Shown in pieces: positions 1 to 7,670 of a DNA stretch of 36,531 nt (within the stretch, counting starts at the first letter, position 1; every line of letters begins with the position of its first letter). The notes under the pieces are model-generated. The model was not told the DNA's origin. It saw only the letters and a list, made by a program, of their open reading frames with translations, and made no database searches. A program made the position numbers and the translations under genes. The stretch spans positions 41,004-77,534 of the forward strand of contig NZ_KV757542.1 of the NCBI RefSeq assembly GCF_001712795.1, in the 5' to 3' direction. Source of the DNA: Nostoc sp. KVJ20. GTDB lineage: Bacteria; Cyanobacteriota; Cyanobacteriia; Cyanobacteriales; Nostocaceae.

Positions 1-51
1 TAAGTTAAATGTCAGGAGCTTTTTTGATTTTTTAACACAATTTTCCAAATA

Positions 52-92
52 TTATTAATTATTAATAATTTTAAATTATTGATAATTAATAA
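52..92. repeat. 41-bp AT-only near-perfect palindrome
   Basis: Two 20-base arms (52-71 and 73-92) around a single central base are complementary at 19 of 20 positions, and all but one base are A or T. It lies 114 bases upstream of the DUF2808 gene. It could be a cruciform-forming element, a nucleoid-protein site or the relic of a bidirectional terminator. AT-rich sequence makes chance palindromes more likely, but this length is unusual. Confidence 0.6.
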
Positions 93-103
93 CTATAGTT
101 TAA

Positions 104-117
104 ATCTTACGTAAGAT
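104..117. promoter_or_regulatory. 14-bp perfect palindrome upstream of DUF2808 gene
   Basis: ATCTTACGTAAGAT reads the same on both strands. It lies just upstream of the spaced ATTTCAT repeats and about 90 bases before the start codon, so it is a candidate operator for a second, dimeric regulator. The regulator is unknown. Confidence 0.4.
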
Positions 118-123
118 AAGAAT

Positions 124-163
124 ATTTCATTTCTATTTCATCAAGACCTTTCACAATTATAGA
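124..163 (+). promoter_or_regulatory. Spaced ATTTCAT operator and promoter of DUF2808 gene
   Basis: ATTTCAT occurs at 124-130 and 135-141 (11-base period), followed at 148-154 by the related cTTTCAc, 13 bases after the second copy. The same three-part arrangement occurs twice before the response regulator gene (1004 and 1222). The second TTTCAT is 16 bases before TATAGA (158-163), so the operator would overlap the -35 box, as in promoters activated by OmpR-family regulators. The direct-repeat form with a one-turn period fits tandem binding of an OmpR/PhoB-type winged helix. The link to the neighbouring RR is inferred. Confidence 0.6.
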
Positions 164-205
164 TATAGAGGTAATTAACCGATTAACAAAACAAGGAGAA
201 TATTG

Positions 206-679
206 ATGAAAAAGCTGATTTACACATTTGCTTTTACCTTAGTTCTCGCATCTTCAGTTCCTACTGCTTGGGCGAAAAATCCAAATGATGCTAAATTTTC
301 CCATCTCGGAAATAGTGCTGCTGTTCCTAATAATGCCCGTACCCTAGATGCTACTCATAAGTTTGATGTTCATGTCCAAGGTAAAGCTCTTTCAGAATTA
401 GCGATTGATTTACCAGAGGGGGTAAGTATTGATAAAGGAATTGAAGTCCAAAATAAATTAGGTCAAAAAATTCCGACAACGGTTTCCATTAACAACAGAA
501 AAGCTACAGTAGCTTTTTCGGAACCAGTAGCCCCTGGTACAAGCATATCAATTCGTATGAAAGGAGTTAATACTCCAGGTTATGAGGAAAATTGGCATTA
601 TCCAGTATCTGTCAAAAAGGTTGATATGAAAGAAGAAATTCCACTTGGTTTAGCCCGGATTCAGACTTACGGTGGCTAG
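206..679 (+). CDS. DUF2808 family exported protein
   Basis: This 157-residue protein has an N-terminal signal peptide: two lysines, a hydrophobic stretch LIYTFAFTLVLASSV and a cleavage-like site at AWA-K (about residue 24). The mature part is rich in beta-strand-like segments and belongs to the cyanobacterial DUF2808 family, whose members are small exported proteins of unknown function. The ATG at 206 is preferred over a TTG one codon earlier because AAGGAG (193-198) sits at ideal distance. The gene is monocistronic, with a terminator about 120 bases downstream. The promoter has the same spaced ATTTCAT operator as the downstream two-component genes, so it is probably a regulon member. Family membership is fairly sure; the role is unknown. 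Confidence 0.85.
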   Translation: MKKLIYTFAFTLVLASSVPTAWAKNPNDAKFSHLGNSAAVPNNARTLDATHKFDVHVQGKALSELAIDLPEGVSIDKGIEVQNKLGQKIPTTVSINNRKATVAFSEPVAPGTSISIRMKGVNTPGYEENWHYPVSVKKVDMKEEIPLGLARIQTYGG

Positions 680-795
680 AACGACACCATCTACGTTAGT
701 AAACTGCGTAACACTTTTGCTTTCTAAAACGGCTAGGCTAACAGATAATAGTTAATATTTATTAGCTATTAGCTATTCTCATTTGGAAAATTTTT

Positions 796-818
796 AGCTC
801 GCCTGCGGGCGGGCTTTT
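796..818 (+). terminator. Rho-independent terminator after DUF2808 gene
   Basis: An 8-bp GC-rich stem (796-803 with 808-815, one G-T pair) with a four-base loop is followed by TTTT. It is on the + strand and separates the DUF2808 gene from the two-component genes. Confidence 0.8.
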
Positions 819-1003
819 ATATGGGAAAATGAGCAATTTATTGAAATTTATAATTGATATAAATAAGGGCTATTTTGTCTAGGGTGGTATATCAAAACTA
901 ATACTTATTTGTTAGTACATAAACGAAGTCAAAACCCTAGCTTTTGATTTGTGTATTGTGGTTTGGGTTAAGTGCAATTAGAGATTTTCTGAGATGACTT
1001 AAG
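819..1003. other. Intergenic DNA without a gene
   Basis: I see no gene here. A 7-bp inverted repeat CTAGGGT (879-885) / ACCCTAG (934-940) flanks an AT-rich 48-base stretch; it may be chance. Confidence 0.3.
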
Positions 1004-1034
1004 ATTTCATCTTGATTTCATCATTACCTGTCAG
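1004..1034 (+). promoter_or_regulatory. Spaced ATTTCAT operator, distal copy before RR gene
   Basis: ATTTCAT at 1004-1010 and 1015-1021 with cTGTCAg at 1028-1034 gives the same 11- and 13-base spacing as the sites at 124 and 1222. It is about 300 bases before the response regulator. No convincing -10 box follows, so it may be an auxiliary autoregulatory site. Confidence 0.55.
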
Positions 1035-1221
1035 AATAAAAAATAACTCAGTAGACCTATTGCAATTAGTTAGACTTGTTAACTTCTCTAACTGAGTATC
1101 ACTCACACCAATTGAGCAATGGAATGTACTGAGTTTTTCTTATAGATTATCTACTGCCAAGGCGTAGCATCTGTTTATGATCTTAGATAGCTTACTCGTA
1201 TACATGATTTAATAACCCAAA

Positions 1222-1252
1222 ATTTCATCCTAATTTCATAAACTTCTGTCAA
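1222..1252 (+). promoter_or_regulatory. Spaced ATTTCAT operator, proximal copy before RR gene
   Basis: ATTTCAT at 1222-1228 and 1233-1239 is followed by cTGTCAa at 1246-1252, the third copy of the three-part arrangement. It ends 80 bases before the RR start codon, where autoregulation would be expected. Confidence 0.6.
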
Positions 1253-1332
1253 TCTGTTTCTAAGGGATAACCCTGTTATTAACTATGCTGATTTCACAAA
1301 ATTGCCAAGAGCCTCTAACTTTTCAATTTGAT

Positions 1333-2037
1333 ATGCGGATACTGCTAGTCGAAGATGAGTCAGATTTGGGCGCTGCTATTAAGCGAACGCTGAAGCAACA
1401 AAAATATTTAGTTGACTGGGTGATGGATGGTAATGAAGCATGGGCATATTTAGAAAATAGTTCGGCACAATATACAGTGGCGATTTTAGATTGGATGCTC
1501 CCAGGATTTACTGGTTTGGAATTGTGTAAAAAGCTGCGTTTAAAAGGAAAATCTTTGCCTGTCTTGATGCTCACAGCTAGAGATAGCATGGAAGATAAAG
1601 TTGCTGGCTTAGATGCGGGTGCTGATGATTACTTGGTGAAGCCTTTTGGAATGGCAGAATTACTGGCAAGGTTGCGGGCATTGCAGCGGCGTCATCCCCA
1701 CTTACAACCTCAACAACTAACCGTTGGTAACTTTACTTTAGATTACAGCAATAGTACAGTTGTCGGTCAAAATACGACAGGGGAAAAACAGGAAATTTCT
1801 TTAACTAATAAAGAATTCCAACTGGTGGAATATTTTATGAAGCACTCCAATCAAATTGTTACCACCGAACAGATTCGCAATCAGCTTTGGGAAGTGAGTG
1901 CAGAACCTGCTAGCAATGTGGTAGCAGCGCAAGTACGTTTGTTGCGTCGCAAACTAGCCTGCTTCGACTGCGCCAACCCGATTGAAACTTTGCACGGTAT
2001 GGGATATCGTCTTAATGTGACTAATGAATCAAAATAA
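1333..2037 (+). CDS. rppA: OmpR/PhoB-family response regulator (RppA-like)
   Basis: This cytoplasmic transcription regulator (234 residues) has a receiver domain at about 1-115 and a winged-helix DNA-binding domain at about 135-230. Acidic residues E7-D8, phospho-acceptor D53 (ILDWMLPG) and K in LVKPFG are present. An ATG 16 codons earlier (1285) is open, but MRILLVEDE at 1333 is the normal start of the family. No strong ribosome site precedes either. The last 14 bases overlap the kinase gene, implying translational coupling. The sequence resembles cyanobacterial RppA/NrsR, known for redox or nickel responses in Synechocystis; the symbol is a family-level call and the signal sensed here is unknown. 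Operators at 1004 and 1222 suggest autoregulation. Confidence 0.85.
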   Translation: MRILLVEDESDLGAAIKRTLKQQKYLVDWVMDGNEAWAYLENSSAQYTVAILDWMLPGFTGLELCKKLRLKGKSLPVLMLTARDSMEDKVAGLDAGADDYLVKPFGMAELLARLRALQRRHPHLQPQQLTVGNFTLDYSNSTVVGQNTTGEKQEISLTNKEFQLVEYFMKHSNQIVTTEQIRNQLWEVSAEPASNVVAAQVRLLRRKLACFDCANPIETLHGMGYRLNVTNESK

Positions 2038-3439
2038 ACTGTTTCGAGGAACTCGTGTTCGTTTAGCTCTGTGGTATGCCCTCGTCATGGGTTCAATTTT
2101 AAGCGTTTGTGCTTTCGGTGTCTACAGAGCTGTTTTCCGTGCCCATGTGGTAGCCTTGGACAGTGAAATTGAGTCTGTAGCCGGAACACTCCATGACACT
2201 ATTGAATTTAAGCTCAGGCAACCTGGGAGTTTGGAACCTGTTATACAGCAGCTATTCCCAAATATAAATCTATGTAGAGTTGAAGCCGGCTGTACTCAAC
2301 AGCAGTCAGATACTAAACGCCATTTTCTTGGTGTAGTTAACAAAGATCACTACTATGTGCGTTTTTTTGATATTTCAGGACGCTTGATTGCTACTACAGG
2401 CAATTATCCAGAAGGATTGTCTACTGTCTTCAGTAATGAAAAATGGTTATTTCTCAAAGACAGCAAAGGCAATGATTATCACCAAAATTCTTTAATGCTA
2501 CACACCCAAGATCATCGGGATTGGGGCTATATGCAAGTGGGGCGAAGTCTTGAAGAATTTAATCGTTATCTGGATAGTGTGAAATTAAGTTTAGGTTTGG
2601 GATTGCCGATCGCAATGGGTATGGTTGCAGTTGCTAGTTGGTGGCTATCAGGATTAGCTATGCAGCCAATTTATCAATCTTATCGACAAATTCAACAGTT
2701 TACAGCAGATGCTGCACACGAATTGCGAACGCCTTTAGCTGCAACAGGCGCAACGGTGGAATCAGCGCTTTTAATGTCGGAACTGGATGAAGAAGAAACA
2801 CGGGACATTCTGCGAACTATCCACCGTCAGAATCAGCGACTTATTACTTTGGTTGTAGATTTATTATTATTGGCTCGTTTAGATAGGCAACAGTTGCCAG
2901 TACAACTAGAACAATGTTGTCTAAATGATATTGTTAGCGATTTAGTCGAGGAATTTGAAGCGATGGCAATCGCGGCAGGTGTAATGCTGCAATCTAGCAT
3001 CAAGGTAAATAAGCCAGTAGATATTGTCGGTGATAGTGACCAGCTTTATCGTTTAGTTTCTAATTTAATTGTCAATGCAATTCAGTATACACCCAAAGGA
3101 GGGGAGGTTACTGTTTGCCTGGGTTGTAGTGACCATCATGCTGTGATTCGGGTTCATGATACGGGTATCGGTATCCCAGAGAAGGAACTGACTCGAATTT
3201 ACGATCGCTTTTATCGCGTGAATAGCGATCGCTCTCGTACCACTGGTGGTTCTGGATTAGGATTGGCGATCGCTTCTGCAATTGTTCAGGTACACCACGG
3301 TAGTTTGAATGTGCAAAGCGAATTAGGTAAAGGTAGTACTTTTACCATCGAACTACCGTTTAATGTTATCCACCTAAATAGCGATCGCTCTTTTTCGCCA
3401 TTTAAATGGCTGTTTCGCCGCTTACGCCAGTCTAAATGA
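2024..3439 (+). CDS. rppB: Membrane sensor histidine kinase (RppB-like)
   Basis: This 471-residue inner-membrane kinase pairs with the preceding regulator, whose gene it overlaps by 14 bases. TM1 is about residues 13-35 and TM2 about 187-210, with an extracytoplasmic sensor loop between. The loop has two cysteines (C84, C90) in a PGSLEP...LC...C setting, which could suit a redox or metal sensor; that is inference. Catalytic parts are intact: phospho-acceptor H232 in AHELRTPL, N box around 347-356 (NLIVNAIQYTP), G1 DTGIGIP (379-385) and G2 GGSGLGLAI. The gene is rich in HIP1 GCGATCGC sites near its 3' end, like native chromosomal genes of these cyanobacteria. Confidence 0.9.
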   Translation: MNQNKLFRGTRVRLALWYALVMGSILSVCAFGVYRAVFRAHVVALDSEIESVAGTLHDTIEFKLRQPGSLEPVIQQLFPNINLCRVEAGCTQQQSDTKRHFLGVVNKDHYYVRFFDISGRLIATTGNYPEGLSTVFSNEKWLFLKDSKGNDYHQNSLMLHTQDHRDWGYMQVGRSLEEFNRYLDSVKLSLGLGLPIAMGMVAVASWWLSGLAMQPIYQSYRQIQQFTADAAHELRTPLAATGATVESALLMSELDEEETRDILRTIHRQNQRLITLVVDLLLLARLDRQQLPVQLEQCCLNDIVSDLVEEFEAMAIAAGVMLQSSIKVNKPVDIVGDSDQLYRLVSNLIVNAIQYTPKGGEVTVCLGCSDHHAVIRVHDTGIGIPEKELTRIYDRFYRVNSDRSRTTGGSGLGLAIASAIVQVHHGSLNVQSELGKGSTFTIELPFNVIHLNSDRSFSPFKWLFRRLRQSK

Positions 3440-3614
3440 AAGATTTCGTATTTAACCTATATGTTTTCTATCTTTTGTTACTACCCCTAGAGCGTAGTCA
3501 TTTTTTGCTGTGTGGTGTAAATTATAGGCTATTTATAAGTAAATCTAGAAGCGAGGAGAAAGGAGTTCAAGCAAAGGTAAATACACTACAAACAGTATAT
3601 TTACATAGTTGCTT

Positions 3615-3827
3615 ATGGTGCGAAACTCTTACCCCACAGACTTAACTGATATGGAGTGGGAAATCCTAGCTCCCCTGATTCCAGCAGCTAAATCAGGAGA
3701 AAATCCGCGCGCAACTTCTGGGTCGTTGGGGTTGGATTCTACCTTTGTCCGCTTTTCTAGAGATATGCACATCTACCACACGGGTGTCTGCATGAAGTTC
3801 TGGTACAAAACCCCACAATTGCTGTAA
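3615..3827 (+). pseudogene. IS5-family transposase remnant (N-terminal stub)
   Basis: The first 35 or so codons read like the start of an IS5-type (IS4/IS5 superfamily) transposase: VRNSYPTDLTDMEWEILAPL, then IPAAKSGENPRA. After about 3720 the homology stops and the frame continues with unrelated residues to a stop at 3827. The DDE catalytic core is missing, so it cannot transpose. A GC-rich HIP1-containing stretch follows. No terminal inverted repeat of the parent element was recognised. It marks an old insertion and deletion at the boundary between the regulator locus and the accessory region. Confidence 0.75.
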
Positions 3828-3941
3828 TATTTCTAAGCGGGAAAAAATATTGACGTACACTCACGATTAAAAAGCGATCGCTTGCTTATAAAAGCATCTG
3901 CACGAAAAAGAAAATTGTATCGAAAAAGATAAATTCTTCAG

Positions 3942-3980
3942 CAAGGTACTCGTATTTTCAATCTTATTTGGTGTACCTTG
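3942..3980. repeat. Inverted repeat CAAGGTAC/GTACCTTG
   Basis: Perfect 8-bp arms (3942-3949, 3973-3980) separated by 23 bases lie about 85 bases before the small gene at 4065. It may be an operator or chance; no regulator is apparent. Confidence 0.3.
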
Positions 3981-4064
3981 TTAATTCCGTGCAATCATTA
4001 ACACCTAACTTCTCCTAACTTTACCCATCCAAATTTTGAACCAATGCCTTCGAGGGAACAGCCA

Positions 4065-4352
4065 ATGAAAACTTCTAATGATATAGAGACGAAGAAGATC
4101 ATCAAAAAACCGTCTAAGCTGACTTTGAAGGAAATGAGGGAAATCCAAGACGCAGAAGACCAACTTCTTCAAGCTAATACTGACAATTCTCCAGCCTCTG
4201 TGGTTGAGGAGAAACCAGTAGCAATTTCAGAGCCTAGAGTTCCTGACTATGTTCCATTTCTTGACAATCCTCCTGTACAATCGGTGGGCAATTCCGGCTG
4301 GCAGGTTTCTGATGTCTGGCGGGATATTCGGGTAGATGATTTCTGTAGTTAA
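4065..4352 (+). CDS. Small hydrophilic hypothetical protein
   Basis: This 95-residue protein is not recognised. The N-terminal half is very charged and helical (KKIIKKPSKLTLKEMREIQD), the middle is rich in proline and acidic residues, and it ends WQVSDVWRDIRVDDFCS. There is no signal peptide or membrane segment. An ATG seven codons earlier (4044) is open, but a GAGGGA-type ribosome site lies before 4065. The gene stands alone between a transposase remnant and a recombinase. It could be an accessory or DNA-associated protein; its reality rests on composition and the ribosome site only. Confidence 0.45.
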   Translation: MKTSNDIETKKIIKKPSKLTLKEMREIQDAEDQLLQANTDNSPASVVEEKPVAISEPRVPDYVPFLDNPPVQSVGNSGWQVSDVWRDIRVDDFCS

Positions 4353-4885
4353 AGCAGACAATTTGTATTCCCAGACGGTTCTGCATCAAGGCGGTTGCAA
4401 TTATCCATGATCCGAATCTTAGAGATTGAGGGACAGGCATCAAGCAAGGGAGAAAAGTTTTCCCGAATGCATTCTTGTGCAGCAATACCTCTGTCTCTTC
4501 GCTGAACCAATATTATGGCAACCGCCTGAGCAACTTTTGTAAACTATCTTTGCACCAAGTCAAAGTTATAGTTGCATTGTGCCTATAATAAGTTACGGCT
4601 AACTATAACTGGAAGTTAGCACCCTGTAAATGGTTATCGCTTGGATTACGCATCAAAGGCGATACCAAGACAAGCAAAATTTATCGGCGGCGTAATAGTT
4701 TGTATTCCGTTGCCAACATGCACCCTCCGCGATCGCATGTTGGTGGAAGTGTTGTATATCAAGGAAAGTGGTTTTAATCGTAGTTTTTGGCGGATAAAAG
4801 ATAAGGGTTACTTATTTTGTGTTGTACGTGGTGTATACTGAACCATCAAATTCAGAACTACCGAGTGCGATCGCGCAAGATTACT
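4353..4885. other. Non-coding stretch before recombinase 1
   Basis: No convincing gene was found. A short open frame at 4641-4841 has no family resemblance and is probably chance. The notable content is the repeat cluster at 4564-4620 and a HIP1-like site near 4731. Confidence 0.4.
4564..4620. repeat. Nested inverted repeats upstream of recombinase 1
   Basis: AGTTATAGTT (4564-4573) is perfectly inverted at 4601-4610 (AACTATAACT), and GCTAACT (4598-4604) is inverted as AGTTAGC at 4614-4620. The AAGTTAnn/AACTATA units recur four times within 57 bases. Such clusters are found at recombinase arm or attachment sites and at operators; which applies here is not shown. Confidence 0.45.
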
Positions 4886-5899
4886 GTGAATAACCCTGAA
4901 CTAAATAACTTACCTCCGATTAAACTTATTCCTCTGGACGCTGAAACTGCATCGCTCTCTGGGCGTACTAGAGTTACAAGACCACCAACCGATATTCGGT
5001 GGGTAAAGGTGCTGGAATTTTTACGCAGCAATAACCTTGCACCCAACAGCCGTAAGCTTTATGAGCGCGAACTGAAGCGGTTTTTGGCATGGAGTGAGCT
5101 GCACTATCATGAACTGCGTCCACGTCACCTTGCGCTATATAAAGAATATCTCCGTGATGAAATACGGACTGATGCAGGTAAACCGCTTTCAAAAAGCAGC
5201 ATCAATGCGGGAATTGCGGCACTCAAAAGCTTTTTCAAATGGATGTGTTACACGTATCCTGAAATTATTGCTACTAATCCTACACTGGGGATTAAACTGG
5301 AAAAAGTGCCACTACCACCAGCCCAGAGTTTAACCCCAGAAGAGATGGAACGGGTTTGGTCAGCGTTGGAATTGCTCGGAGAAACAAGGCAACGGGATAC
5401 AGCACTCGTTCACATTCTCAGTCATGGACTCCGGGCAGGGGAAGTTGTACAGCTAAATGTTGGCTCATTTGATGGCAAGCTGCTATTCTTACCAGACACC
5501 AAAACCAATGAACCACGCTTGGTTCCACTGCGAAAAGAGAGCCGGGAAGTTTTAGCAGAATATTTGCTTACGCGCGAACAGCAAGGAGAGGTTTTGACCA
5601 GCCTCAGTCCATTGATGATTTCACACCATGCTTCATACAAAGGTGAACGCTTAAGTTATCACGGCATTTACTTCGCGGTGGAAAAAATTGGTGAAATAGC
5701 TCACATTGAGGATTTGCACCCTCACTCCTTTCGACATACTTACGCTACTGACTTATTGCTATTGGGAGTTGACCCCAGCCATGCACGAAAATTAACAGGA
5801 CATCAAAGCGAGAAAGCGTTTCGGCGCTATACCCTTCGCAGTGAACAAGAAGCGGCGATCGCTGCTTACTATCGTGCAATCGGTGAAGAAGCGGAGTAA
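4886..5899 (+). CDS. Tyrosine recombinase (phage integrase/XerC-D type)
   Basis: A site-specific DNA recombinase of about 337 residues. It has an N-terminal SAM-like core-binding domain (LEFLRSNNLAPNSRKLYERE...) and a catalytic domain carrying the conserved set R (HGLRAGEV, base 5432), K (near DTKTNEPR), HSFRH (5723), the GHQS histidine and nucleophile Y in RRYT (5828). All active-site residues are present, so it should be active. The start is uncertain: the frame is open from 4817 with a poor ATG-less leader, and I prefer the GTG at 4886. Two small genes follow within 4 bases each, forming an operon. It is divergent in sequence from the second recombinase at 26354, suggesting different sites or roles such as dimer resolution versus element integration. 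Confidence 0.85.
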   Translation: MNNPELNNLPPIKLIPLDAETASLSGRTRVTRPPTDIRWVKVLEFLRSNNLAPNSRKLYERELKRFLAWSELHYHELRPRHLALYKEYLRDEIRTDAGKPLSKSSINAGIAALKSFFKWMCYTYPEIIATNPTLGIKLEKVPLPPAQSLTPEEMERVWSALELLGETRQRDTALVHILSHGLRAGEVVQLNVGSFDGKLLFLPDTKTNEPRLVPLRKESREVLAEYLLTREQQGEVLTSLSPLMISHHASYKGERLSYHGIYFAVEKIGEIAHIEDLHPHSFRHTYATDLLLLGVDPSHARKLTGHQSEKAFRRYTLRSEQEAAIAAYYRAIGEEAE

Positions 5900-5902
5900 G
5901 GT

Positions 5903-6370
5903 ATGCCGAAACCGTTAGACCCCAAGTGTCAGCTATGCGCCAAATTACCAACAACTCAAGCAAAACTACTGCATGGGCCACAAGGGGACGGGTGTTGGAA
6001 TCCAAAAGTCTGCCACAATCGCCGTTCGTTTTACCGCCACCGCGACAAGAATAATTCAGCAGAAATTGATGCAATCGCAGTCGAACCACCAGCAACATAT
6101 TTTGCAGTGCTGTATTTGTATAAAGAACCGGGGGATAAGCCATTGCACGCTATGTCGGCAGAACTCTGGCTGGGGCAAAAACCTGTTTGTCGCTTAGAAC
6201 CAATTCACTGCTTTGGGCTAACGGCTGGCAAGATCCGCACCTATACAGATCAGGTGTTGCAGGCGTTTGCGAAACAATATGGTGTTTCGCTCTATCAATA
6301 TAAAGATATGTTTGAAATTACCTCAAGTTACTGCCCAGTTCGTCCTTGCCCGTTACATCCAGAATCCTAG
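5903..6370 (+). CDS. Hypothetical protein with zinc-binding-like cysteines
   Basis: This 155-residue protein begins three bases after the recombinase stop, with a GGAG ribosome site inside the recombinase end. The N-terminus has CxxC at residues 9-12 and further cysteines near 31 and 37, in a basic stretch (NRRSFYRHRDK), as in a zinc-stabilised nucleic-acid-binding fold. A second cysteine group is near the C-terminus (YCPVRPCP). The middle looks like a small alpha/beta domain. I do not recognise the family. Coupling to the recombinase and the next gene suggests a joint role, perhaps an accessory factor for recombination, but that is inference. Confidence 0.7.
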   Translation: MPKPLDPKCQLCAKLPTTQAKLLHGPQGDGCWNPKVCHNRRSFYRHRDKNNSAEIDAIAVEPPATYFAVLYLYKEPGDKPLHAMSAELWLGQKPVCRLEPIHCFGLTAGKIRTYTDQVLQAFAKQYGVSLYQYKDMFEITSSYCPVRPCPLHPES

Positions 6371-6372
6371 AG

Positions 6373-7068
6373 ATGGCCACATACCACCAATTAACAATCT
6401 GGGATGTATTAGATGAGTTGTCCGAATCTCCACCAACTTCTTCTCTTGATGCTATGTGGGATTATTTGGATGCCGAGCTAGAAAGTTTACCCTTAGAGGC
6501 ACAGTTATTAACCGCAGCGCTTGCCTTCAGCCAAATTGCGGATATTCTTAAGTCTCGTGCAGAAATGCTGTTGCAAGATACGCGCGATCGCAATAACCCA
6601 AAGGGGCCAATTGTTAGCACCGATCTCTTTGCTGGTTTAGTGCGGACAACAATGCACCTAGATTTAGATGATTTGATTGAACCGCAAATACCACAAACCT
6701 TTAAACCACACGGCCCACACCAATTTTCATCTCCTACTGAGTTGGGTGATTCTGTAGCAGCACCTGTTGAAAAAGCAAATGTTTTGGCAATGCTTGATGA
6801 GGTGACAACTTTAGAAGATGTCCGCAATTTGGCATCAGATGAGAATGTGGAAAAATGGCAGAGCGCGATCGCTAACCATCTGATAAATGTCAAAGATGAG
6901 ATTTCTTTAGTTAAACTGCAACGTGTGTTGCAAATGCCGATGGTAGAAGTATGGTTGGGATTATTGCTGGGTGGGTTTACCTTGGAGCAACGTGGAGATT
7001 TTTATCACAACCATAATGTCTGGGTGAAAAGTTCTCCAATTATGAGCAGCAACATCCTTGAGGGATGA
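6373..7068 (+). CDS. Hypothetical protein in recombinase operon
   Basis: This 231-residue acidic protein starts three bases after the preceding stop. An ATG nine codons earlier (6346) overlaps the previous gene, but MATYHQLTIWDVL is the more natural start. The N-terminal part is leucine-rich and helical with acidic runs (DLDDLIE), and the C-terminal part has KLQRVLQMPMVEVWLGLLLGG, which could be a helix-turn-helix-like segment, followed by an end with FYHNHNVWVK. There is no membrane segment or signal peptide. The family is not recognised. Operon position suggests it works with the recombinase and the cysteine-rich protein. Confidence 0.65.
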   Translation: MATYHQLTIWDVLDELSESPPTSSLDAMWDYLDAELESLPLEAQLLTAALAFSQIADILKSRAEMLLQDTRDRNNPKGPIVSTDLFAGLVRTTMHLDLDDLIEPQIPQTFKPHGPHQFSSPTELGDSVAAPVEKANVLAMLDEVTTLEDVRNLASDENVEKWQSAIANHLINVKDEISLVKLQRVLQMPMVEVWLGLLLGGFTLEQRGDFYHNHNVWVKSSPIMSSNILEG

Positions 7069-7214
7069 CGGTCAAAAAGTCCAAAAAAGCGCATAAAATC
7101 AGGTTAAGGTAATTGCACTAATGTCTGTGAGGGTGCAGAAAAAGGCGATAAATAAAGCTTAGGTTATTCTATTGGAATAGTATCAAGACTGACATTTAAT
7201 AGAGGATTTAGAAT

Positions 7215-7670
7215 ATGGGATATGTTGAAAACACACAGTCAAACACTGAGATTTTAGCGAAAGAAACTCTCATTTTCCCAGGATTTTATACAACTAACAT
7301 CAAAAAATTTTCTAGTACTGATACCTCAAGTTTTCAAGGAGCTTTTAGTACTGCTATCGCCAATCTAAAGAACGACTACACTAAAGACAAGTATATACGT
7401 GACGAGAAATTTGAGCAGTCTTGGGATCACATTCAAGGTGAGGCGCGAGAACTCATAATTAAACTTCTGGAAATGTACTGTGCTGCTGAGTACTCAGGGT
7501 TTATCCTATACAAAGAATTATCATATAAACTTAAGGAAACAAACAGCGTCCTTTCGAGTGGATTCTCCCTGATGTCTCGTGATGAAGCCCGTCACGCTAG
7601 TTTTCTAAATAAAGTTATCGAAAAGACACTACCACCACTCTCAAAAAATAAACTAAAAATGACTCTATAG
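7215..7670 (+). CDS. Half-length AcsF homologue (Mg-protoporphyrin ester cyclase)
   Basis: The 151 residues match the N-terminal part of AcsF/ChlE, the di-iron enzyme that forms the fifth ring of chlorophyll: KETLIFPGFYTTN, FEQSWDHIQGEARELI, CAAEYSGFILYKEL and LMSRDEARHASFLNK. Normal length is about 350-390 residues. The first ExxH iron motif (DEARH) is present, but homology ends about 15 residues later and the second motif (usually DENRH) is missing. No continuation was found in other frames to 7800. A good ribosome site (AGAGGA, about 9 bases before the ATG) is kept, so a short protein may still be made. It cannot hold a full di-iron site and is most likely a decayed duplicate. Confidence 0.75.
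   Translation: MGYVENTQSNTEILAKETLIFPGFYTTNIKKFSSTDTSSFQGAFSTAIANLKNDYTKDKYIRDEKFEQSWDHIQGEARELIIKLLEMYCAAEYSGFILYKELSYKLKETNSVLSSGFSLMSRDEARHASFLNKVIEKTLPPLSKNKLKMTL

Noticed and set aside
3436..3645. 69-codon frame overlapping the kinase stop
   Set aside because: Its ATG overlaps the kinase stop, but the sequence has no family resemblance and runs into the transposase stub in another frame; probably chance.
4641..4841. 66-codon frame upstream of recombinase 1
   Set aside because: It has no ribosome site and no protein-like pattern, and it overlaps HIP1-rich intergenic DNA.
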